Position numbers and translations under genes: made by a program. Positions 56,397 through 64,000 of a stretch of DNA of 64,000 nt are shown in pieces; the first letter of the stretch is position 1, and every line of letters begins with the position of its first letter. The stretch comes from Sipunculus nudus (taxonomy: Eukaryota > Annelida > Sipuncula > Golfingiida > Sipunculidae), in assembly GCA_026874595.1 (NCBI GenBank), contig CM049317.1:39274401-39338400 (forward strand), given 5' to 3'. The notes beneath the pieces are model-generated. The model searched no databases, was not told the DNA's origin, and was given only the letters and a program-made list of their open reading frames with translations.

Positions 56397-57700
56397 ACTA
56401 TAAGTCATCTGAGTTATAGTCGTGGTCCATTGTCCGTCTGTCCGTCCGTCCGTCCGTAGATGTGGCACGTTTTGAAACCGTTAGACCTAGGAATCCAAAA
56501 TTCGGCATAATGTTAGATGTCCCCCAGATCGCCTACCAAGCCGAAAACTGGGTCTTTGCGACTTCGTTCCTTTGAGAAATTAAGGAAAAACCTCAATTTT
56601 TTATTGAAAACCTATTTTCACACTTCAGGACTGCCTATTATCAAAACTACTCATCTGTTTTTCCTCATATTTACCATAAATATTCCTCTATATAATTCCT
56701 ATGTACATACCAGAAATTATGTCTGTATTATATAATTTAAAAAAGTTATGGGCCCAAACATAATACATTTTGTAAACAATCAGGAAAGATATTTGATCAC
56801 TTAACACAAAACATGTTAAAGCTATGGACTTTTTTTTCCAGTAATATAACTTTAATTAATCAAAATTAAATTGTATACCCAAAATTAGATCAAAATCTTT
56901 TTAAATGTAATGAAATATTAACAAAAATAAAAAATTGGTACCTTAAATTTTGCCCAACTTTGACCATGGCACGTTTTTTTCCTGTAAGTACTATGGATTT
57001 AATTTTCACAGCATGTTTTTGTTAGCATTTTGTCTGTTAACACCAAAGATTTTTAACCAGTTGATCAAAAACTGTACATTTTATTCAAGTTTTCAAGCAC
57101 CATGTAACATATTGTTTACATCAAGCTAGTGTTATGCAGTTTGCAAGAGCTCAGCTCCCCAGCTTCAGCTCTCAGTTCCTAAAATTTGGCATACAATTAG
57201 ATGTCTCCAAAATCCCTACCATGCCAAGAATTCGGTCACTAGGACTTAATACCTTTGAGATATTAATGAAAAACTTCATTTTTCCATTAAAAACCCATTG
57301 TTACACTTCAAGACTGCCTAATATCAAAACCACTTATCTGAATTTAATCATATATAATATACATATTTTTCTGTACAGTCTCTATGCACATGCCAGAAAT
57401 GATGTCAGTATTGCATAATTGTTTTAAGTTATTGGCCCAAACATAATGCACTTTGTAAAAAATCAAGAAATAATTTTACTCCCTTATCAAGAGGATTGCT
57501 GAAGCTAGAGATTTTTTGTCAGGGATGTAACATTATTTTATCAAGATTCAATTGAATACCCAAAATTAGTTCTGAATTTTTCAAATTTTATAAGTTATTA
57601 GTATAAATATAAAATAAGTACATTAAATTTTGCCAATCTTTGACCATGGCATGTTTGTTTCCTGTGACCACTGTTGATATAATTTTAAAATCATGCACAC
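56397..57700 (+). mobile_element. Family A subtype with modules of about 690 bases
   Basis: The hairpin AGCTCAGCTGACT / AGTCATCTGAGTT follows TTTTT, then a GTCCGTCTGTCCGTCCGTCC run. Two long modules (about 56465-57130 and 57150-57700) share GGCATA-A-TTAGATGTC, TTTGAGAAATTAA, AGACTGCCTAATATCAAAAC and GGCCCAAACATAATGCA. This subtype lacks the GGTGGCGCCACC block inside the modules. The ORFs at 56517-56735 and 57134-57418 are the same module translated. Confidence 0.65.
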
Positions 57701-58661
57701 ATAAGGATTCCAACTTTTTAGTTTAGAAAGCTGAAAGAAATTGGCCAAAAATTGTAGCTTTTATTTATGTTTTTATGAGACCATGTCAGACCTTGTCTTT
57801 CTCCAGCCCCTCTTGACTCACCTGTATGTTGACCTTCTTGAACTTTCAGCAAATTATGCATGCTTGAGGCGAGTCATACACTGGGGCAGCCAGGCAGCTT
57901 ATGGCCAGCCACAGTTGATTCAGGTGTCCAACCCAACTCATCTAGTAGTTTTAACCAACAACATAACCATAAACAATAAATTAATAAATTTTTATTGGTT
58001 TTTAATAACAAATTAAAGAAAAAAAGAAAAGGAATTTGTTAGTTTATAATAACAGGAAATTAACTTGCAGTTACTGATGATATAAGAATCTTGTATCAAT
58101 GGATAGAATGTCATGTATTCCAAATAACACCATGCAGTCACCTTTGGTATTTTGCAGTTCAGTTTTAATGATAAAAAAGTAAATCATATTATTCATTACT
58201 GATCATTAGGGATCAGATGAAGGAAATTAATGATAGACAAAGATGTAGTTGATAATATTAATCTAGATTCCTACTGTGTCTAGTGTGTACATTGATGTGA
58301 AATTAGTCCAAAATGAATATATTACATTTATTTTTTCTAATATAAATAAAATCCATAAAACCAGGTACTTCTGATCATTATTTAAATGTGTGAATTTTGT
58401 ATATTCTGGATTCTCAACATCATTGTTTGGCTAAAACCGAATAAATACTAGACATGGTGCGAATGTTTTGAAAATGTATTTAAATACCAATATTAATATG
58501 TACTGCATTAACAAATTTTATTGCATAAGAATGGGAATTCAGGTAAAAATGAAAGTATTTGAATACCAGTGAAGATACTCTCAAAATGTATTCATGAATA
58601 CATTCATGAATTTATTCTATAATTTTATTTTGATAATCATTTCGGTTATATTTCATTTTAA
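57701..58661. other. AT-rich sequence, nothing recognised
   Basis: No terminus, protein motif or RNA gene was found. It may be the rest of the preceding A element or host DNA. Confidence 0.3.
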
Positions 58662-61236
58662 CAAGGCCTACAGGCCTAATGCGAACCTGTGCATATGGAT
58701 ATACACCAGGTATAACGCTTCAATGCTGAACCACTACTTTTCATATATATGAACAATGCAAGTACTAAATATTTTGAACAAGAAACAATACACAAACATC
58801 ACTGCTGAAATTCTGGCATGGGTGCACACAACACAAAAATTATTGTAGGTGGCACCACCAGTCTTGTATACAACAAAGCTATTTGACATGTATAAATATG
58901 CCCAATTTCAGGCTGATATATCAAATTCCTCTGAAGAATTAAGCAGGCACATACACTTTGCAAAAGTCATTGTAGATGGCGACACCTGTCTTGTGAACGA
59001 GAAAGCCATTAAAGACGCATAGACAGGTCAGAATATCAGGCCAATACATCAAACTTACCTTGAGTCTGATGCATGGGGCTGACCAGGCTGAGGTGAGAAA
59101 GGCTGTTGCCCCGAGTGTACTGTGACAAATTACTGGCTCAGGCTACTGCACTGAGTGAACTCTTGACCTGCACCTGGCTAGACTGAGTGAACTTTTGACC
59201 TGTACCTGGCTGCACTGAGTGAACTCTTGACCTGTTGCATAATCTGACACAGTTGGCAGTCTGCCAAAGCTATAAATAAATCCAGGCTGACCTTTTGCCT
59301 ATTGCCAAATCTGAAATAGTAGCCACACAATTGAATAAGCTCACAGACTGGCTCCATATGCAGCCCTGAGGGGCATGACACCCATGAGGTGATCACATGA
59401 TACTTATGAGGTGATCACATGCTACCCATGAGATGATCACATGCTGCCCATGAGGTGATCACATGCCTTGTGCATGGCTGCACTGATTGAACTGTTGACC
59501 TATATTTGGCTGCACTGAATGAACTCTTGATCTGTTGCCAAATCTGAAACAGTTGGCAGTTTCTCAACCTATTCAAGAAACATACACAACCTTGGCCTGT
59601 TATGTAACTCTGCTAAAATTTATCCAACACAAACCATTTGAACAAACTTGAGAAGGCTCTCCTCTGGGATCATTTCTGTAAAATATTGAACAATTTGGCT
59701 GGACTGTTTACAAGAAGAAGACTTTTAAAGTTATTTTACAGCTTTTTCTCTGTAAAATCTAAGTAAACGCAGATAGCAAAAATAAGCTGAATCCATCAAC
59801 ATTTGGGGATGGTAGCTCCTGCTTTTCCTGAGAAATTATGAGTAAGTGTACAGATGATATGTAATATCATAAATCTACATTTTTTAAAAGCTTTTAAAAA
59901 ACATTCTTTTCAATATTTTCCATAGATATTCTGAAATCTAAATGTCTAGAGGCTTGATGTAATGGATGCTGATAAACTGGTGCTAGGCTAGATGTATCTG
60001 CTTCACACAGCTAACATATATGGTAAAAGACTCAATTCAATCTTTATAATTCAGCCAAAATTCATTTTTTGGAACCATAAAAGACAATTATAATTAGAAT
60101 GATTTATTTTTTTATGAATTATCAACTTCTAAGGGAAATTATTGTGTGAGATTTCAGAATTTGGCCCAGTGGTTTTTGAGAAGAAGATTTTTGTAGCCAC
60201 TTAGCTAACATGGGCTGATATGGCATATGACTAAATTCAGCTTCCAATAACTCAGCCAAAAGTCACTGAACTGAGACCATTTGAACAAACTTGAATTATT
60301 AACATCTAAGGATAATTAATGTGTGAGATTTCAGAATTTGGCCCAGTGGTTTTTTAGAAGAAGATTTTTGTAGCCACTTGGCTTACATGGGCTGTTATGG
60401 CATATGACTAAATTCAGCTTCCAATAACTCAGCCAAAAGTCACTGAACTGAGACCATTTGAACAAACTTGAATAATCAACATCTAAGGATAATTTATGTA
60501 TGAGATTTAAGAATTTGGCCCAGTGGTTTTTGAGAAGAAGATTTTTGTAGCCACTTAGCTAAAATGGGCTTTTATGGCATATGACTAAATTCAGCTTCCC
60601 ATAACTTAGCCAAAAGTCACTGAACTGAGACCATTTGAACAAACTTCAGAAAGCACTACCCTAGGATCATTTCTATGCGATATTAAACAATTTGGCCATT
60701 TCGTTTCAGAGAAGAAGTTATTTGTAGCTGTCAGTATGGGCATTGATGACCCCCGTACAAAAAAGGCCGATGCAGGTGGCGCCACCAATACCTCAATTTC
60801 AGATATGACTCATGTGACCAACATTGGCATAAAATTTGGTGATGATAGCTCAAGCCATTTCTGAGATTGTAATTTTAGTATGCTTTTTTGGACAGATGAC
60901 TAAGTTCAACTTCCTGTTACTCGGCCAAAAATCACCGAACTTAAACCATTCGAACAAACTGGAGAGAGATTGTTCCAGGAATCATTTCTGTAAAATATTG
61001 GACAATTTGGCTCAACAGATTCGGAGAAGATTTTTTAAGCTTTTTTAGCTTTTTCCCTATAAAATCTAAGAAAATGCAGTAAGCCAAAAAATAAGCAAAA
61101 TCCGATAGAGTTTTTTAGATTACTAATTTTATGCATAAAATTTCGTGATGCTAATTTGTGCCGTTTTCAAGATAGTATGGGTTAATGTACAGACGACGGA
61201 CGACGCCACACCATTGCATAAGCTCACAGGTTCGCT
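58662..61236 (-). mobile_element. Family C element, complete, reverse orientation, 2.6 kb
   Basis: The left border (3' end in reverse) is CAAGGCCTACAGGCCTAATG then CGAACCTGTGC. The right border (5' end in reverse) is TGCATAAGCTCACAGGTTCG then CT, before AAAAAA. The interior has the C modules in reverse: GGTGGCACCACC (58850), GGTGGCGCCACC (60775), the 32-base repeats (59140-59235), the TTGGCAGTCTGCCAA palindrome (about 59251) and a 22-base minisatellite (59384-59471). Three near-identical copies of a module of about 180 bases occur at 60100-60600 (GAATTTGGCCCAGTGG). Confidence 0.85.
59384..59471. repeat. 22-base minisatellite with TGATCA
   Basis: ATGAGGTGATCACATG starts at 59384, 59406, 59428 and 59450, a period of exactly 22. 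A diverged version lies in the other reverse C copy at 37855-37925. Confidence 0.85.
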
Positions 61237-61552
61237 AAAAAATCATAGGATTCTCTTATTATTTTTAATAAAAATTATATTTGGGACAATATTTGTAATT
61301 TTTTTTAAATAAATAGTTAAACTCTTATATTATATGTTCTGCTTATAAGTTATATGGCCAAGTCAAAATCTGTGTGACAATAGTACTCCATTTGTTAATA
61401 AAATAAATGAAATCAATCCATTTCCCTGTCTCCAAAGGTACTATCAAAATCATACATAAGCTAAACAACAACAACTCATAATACAGCTTATATTTATTAC
61501 CACACAAAACCAGCATGGGCCTCATTTCTAAATCATATTTTTTATCATATAT
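61237..61552. other. AT-rich spacer, possible A remnant
   Basis: It leads into an A 3' terminus at 61553. The reverse ORF 61343-61681 runs across the terminus into B-like text and is not called. Confidence 0.3.
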
Positions 61553-61585
61553 AACAGCTGAGCGCCGTGACCCATAGGTCCCTTG
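61553..61585 (+). repeat. Family A 3' terminus
   Basis: ACAGCTGAGCGCCGTGACCC, ATAGGTCCCTTG, then TTT. The matching 5' end could be the A start at 56397, with the reverse C element inserted between them, but this is inference. Confidence 0.6.
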
Positions 61586-62281
61586 TTTATATATCTCAGG
61601 AGTGGCAAAATGTATTGTGTCGAAAGTTTGCATGTCCATAGATCTTGGATCTCTCCATCTCATAATTGCGACTGGTGGCACCGCCTACAATACTTTTTGC
61701 GTAGTCTCCATCTGTGCATTTGCCATCAGTTTGTCTTTGCGGTTCTTCAATGTTTTGGGTTGAAATTGTGCATGTTCATAGACCCTCAACACCTACATCT
61801 CGTAATCAAGACTGGTGGCGCTGTCTGCAGTCATTTTCGCATGGTGTCCATCAGTATATTTGCTTTTGGTGAAAATTGCTCATATCTCAAGAATGGTTCA
61901 AGATATATTGGTCTTAAATTTGGCATGTCCATCCGTCTTAGAAAGTTTTCTCCTAAACCAGACAGGTAGCTCTACATACTTTCCTGGTTTTGTAGAATAA
62001 ATAAATGCCCTTTTCTCAGGAGTGATTTGCCATATTGGCCTTAATTGGTGCATACCCATATAGCGCCATCTGCAATCGTTTTCCTGTGACGTATATACCT
62101 ACATGTTCTTTGGGTGAAATTGCTCATATCTAAGGTGTTTCAAGATAGTGGTCTGAAATTTGGCATGTCAATCCGTCTTGGAGAATTTTTTTGTAAACAA
62201 GATATTTCTAATGACTTTTCACAAAATTCATGAAATTTTAGCACTCTGACAGTCATTTTGCTCATTGTTCAAAATTCCTTG
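61586..62281 (+). repeat. B-type (long subtype) modules without a 5' end
   Basis: Modules with ATATCTCAGGAGTGG, TTTGCATGTCCATAGATCTT, ACTGGTGGCACCGCC and ACTGGTGGCGCTGTC match the long B element at 23.4-24.3 kb. No B hairpin or CTAG end is seen. The segment ends at an A 3' terminus. Confidence 0.6.
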
Positions 62282-62316
62282 AATTCAGCTGAGCATCATG
62301 GCCCATGGGCCACTAG
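62282..62316 (+). repeat. Family A 3' terminus ending in CTAG
   Basis: AATTCAGCTGAGCATCATGG, then GCCCATGGGC, then CACTAG before TTTT. This A terminus uses CTAG instead of CTTG, like families B, E and F. Confidence 0.7.
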
Positions 62317-63233
62317 TTTTACAGTGATTTAAATCATGATTTCAATCATACAAGCCCTGATTTATACATTTTGGGATCATTCTCTGCCTTCTTCAGATTC
62401 TATTTAAGGGCACCGTAAAAAGTGCAAAATGATTTATTTTTACCTAATGAAACGATCAGTCCGTAAAAGCTAAAGTTTCATCAGAGTTTGTAGAAGAAAA
62501 TACAATCAATCTGCATGCTTATAAACAAGAAAGAGAGTTTGTCTGGGACTTAGTCTTTATTTCAGAAACTTTTTTCAGTTTAATAATATAAGTTCATCCA
62601 GTTCCTAACGGGGTTGTTCATTATAGTTTCTGTTGAAGCATTCCATGTACCATGTGACCATTTTTTTATATGATTTTAGAACTAGACAAATGAAGACTGT
62701 GTATCTGCCAAATCACTGAAGCTTGGACAGTCGTGGAATGTCTCTTAATGTTAGAGCAGAGATGCTGAAGTATGCCCAGACATTGCAATATTAGTGTTAA
62801 AATAGGACTCGTGGTCTGTCTGTTAACATAATGCAAAGTTGTTGCCACAAGTCATATTCAGTTCACAAAAACATAAACAATAATAGGTGGTGCCATTTGT
62901 ATTGTGAATGAGATACCAGTAATGGACATGCAAAGTTGCAGGTCAATATATCCTATCACTCCTGAGATATATATGTGTGATTTTCACCCAATATAGATCC
63001 ACAAAAAGAAGAAAGGTCAGAGATCACACCAAAATAATAAGACACCAGTTTACATGTGACCCAGCAGATAGGATGCCAGGTTTTGAAAAATTATATTAGC
63101 CAGTTCTAGTAGTTCTTCAAAAACAAAACGGGTGTTAGTGGTAGAACCTGCCTGTATAACTGCATCAGCATATACAGCTGATGTTACTAATTAGTTGTAC
63201 ATGACTTCCACTGTGTGATATGTTGTTTACAGT
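62317..63233. other. Unassigned sequence
   Basis: At about 62880-63000 there is diverged B-like text in reverse (ATAGGTGGTGCCATTTG, then ATATATCCTATCACTCCTGA). The remainder is not recognised. Confidence 0.35.
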
Positions 63234-63611
63234 TCAGAAAGGCATACATATAATACATTTCTTCTGGTCCAGGATGATAAATGTATCATGATTATCTGGG
63301 TCAGATATAGGAGGTTCCAATGTATAGTATGTACCAAGAAATAGATCCTGTTGGGCCTTGGGGAAATTAAATGCTTGCCTGAAGGTTAAACTGTATGGAG
63401 TCAAAGGGTTCTTGATCCTGTTATTGCTACAGTGTGAATCTAATAATGGAGCAAATGATGAGTTGAGCGGCCTGGAACCCTTATAATCAATGGAGGAGAC
63501 TAGATTGTTATAGTGGATTGTCTGTCCAGGCTGATTGAGTGTTGTTATTTCTTGACAACCACTCCTTCTCTGGTCCTTACATAGACAGGTCCTGTTGCAG
63601 CAGGGCTTCAT
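63234..63611 (-). CDS. Unrecognised reverse-strand ORF, 125 codons; possible host exon
   Basis: The reading frame starts ATG at 63611 and ends TGA at 63234. It has a Cys-rich N terminus (MKPCCNRTCLCKDQRR), then polar sequence with NNLVSSIDYKGSRPLNSSFA, and ends LDQKKCIICMPF. It lies in a stretch free of the A/B/C repeats, and its composition is not low-complexity, which makes it the longest repeat-free ORF here. I recognise no family, signal peptide or membrane segment. Chance occurrence remains likely enough that I give low confidence. Confidence 0.25.
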   Translation of the reverse strand: MKPCCNRTCLCKDQRRSGCQEITTLNQPGQTIHYNNLVSSIDYKGSRPLNSSFAPLLDSHCSNNRIKNPLTPYSLTFRQAFNFPKAQQDLFLGTYYTLEPPISDPDNHDTFIILDQKKCIICMPF

Positions 63612-63745
63612 ACCTCATTTATCTGTAGATCATCCACAGATCAGGTCAGACATTCACCTGTCTCAACCAAGGAGAAACCTGTGCTTTTAGACCCAAGAGT
63701 TACCTTTTTCAAGAGTATATTTATTTAAATTCATCTGTTGTTCTT

Positions 63746-64000
63746 AGCTCAGCTGACTGTAAGTCATCTAAACTATAGTGATGCTCCTGTTTCCTTTGCT
63801 GTCTGTCTGTCAATCCTCATATTTGTCTCATAGACAGGCACTTTTTGACACAAATACAACTAAAACATTGGGTACCTACAGTTTGATGTACATACCAAAA
63901 CTGAGTACTGTGACTTACTCTCTTTTGAGAAATTAAGCAAAAAACTTTTTTTTTGCATTGAAAGCCTAAATATTCAAAATCTCCTTTTGGACTACAAGTC
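63746..64000 (+). mobile_element. Family A 5' part, running out of the window
   Basis: The hairpin is AGCTCAGCTGACT / AGTCATCTAAACT, then CTGTCTGTCTGTCAATCC, then the module text GGCACTTTTTGACAC and TTGAGAAATTAAGCAAAAAA. It belongs to the same subtype as 56397. Confidence 0.7.

Noticed and set aside
4467-61236. Canonical Helitron ends (TC start, CTRR end, insertion between A and T)
   Set aside because: Starts are A or G after T, ends are CTAG or CTTG, and insertion is in T runs. The Helentron-type arrangement fits better.
1-64000. Autonomous Rep/helicase or complete transposase gene
   Set aside because: No open frame long enough and no helicase, Rep or DDE motif set was found in the supplied sequence.

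Overview
This window looks like a non-coding, transposon-saturated stretch of an animal genome. The evidence is AT-rich sequence, no bacterial-style operons or ribosome binding sites, short ORFs broken by stops, LINE, Gypsy-type LTR, pogo, hAT, Harbinger and TTAA-type elements, tRNA-derived SINEs and many satellites. The style of the dispersed repeats (terminal hairpin, runs of GTCCGTC, internal tandem cores) suggests a lophotrochozoan, most likely a bivalve-like mollusc. That is an inference from style, not from a species-specific gene. I see no complete protein-coding gene. At best there are two or three possible host exons: a Ly6-like one near 14.65 kb, a reverse-strand ORF near 63.4 kb, and a possible captured exon near 55.6 kb.

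The dominant content is a set of dispersed families that I label A, B, C, E, F and G. They share no overall sequence but share one layout: a 5' end starting right after a run of T (a hairpin in A, B, E, F and G); short internal tandem cores; a short subterminal inverted copy of the 5' end near the 3' end; a small 3' hairpin; and a terminus CTAG or CTTG followed by T (no 3' hairpin was found in F or G, and the subterminal copy was not found there either). This layout matches non-autonomous Helentron/HINE-type rolling-circle elements (the 'pearl' group in bivalves). Three insertions of one family into another can be compared with unoccupied copies in this same window, and each adds exactly two T residues at the target. 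A, B, C and probably F also carry the perfect palindrome GGTGGCGCCACC or its CpG-decay variants.

Layout. 0-1.2 kb: 3' part of an L2/CR1-like LINE. 1.25-2.46 kb: decayed pogo-like element. 3.5-4.3 kb: satellite. 4.5-10.9 kb: A elements carrying a TTAA element, a B element, a hAT element and a G element. 12.1-13.4 kb: 64-bp repeat invaded by a B plus C-tail composite. 15.2-16.5 kb: 49-bp satellite. 18.6-20.5 kb: E element containing F. 20.6-21.4 and 23.4-25.1 kb: B elements. 25.4-25.6 kb: SINE. 27.3-32.3 kb: A containing C containing B. 33.2-35.9 kb: second C. 36.8-42.4 kb: C containing an inverted complete C. 42.4-47.8 kb: A, TTAA element and C. 51.6-53.4 kb: decayed Gypsy-type pol on the reverse strand. 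53.9-56.1 kb: A containing a 1.3-kb TIR element that itself contains a Harbinger-like MITE. 56.1-58 kb: further A copies. 58.7-61.2 kb: reverse C. 61.5-62.3 kb: B-like modules between two A 3' ends. 63.7 kb to the end: another A.

No autonomous rolling-circle enzyme (Rep/helicase) is visible, so any mobilisation would need a partner elsewhere. Much of the region appears to have grown by repeated insertion into T-rich landing sites carried by the elements themselves.
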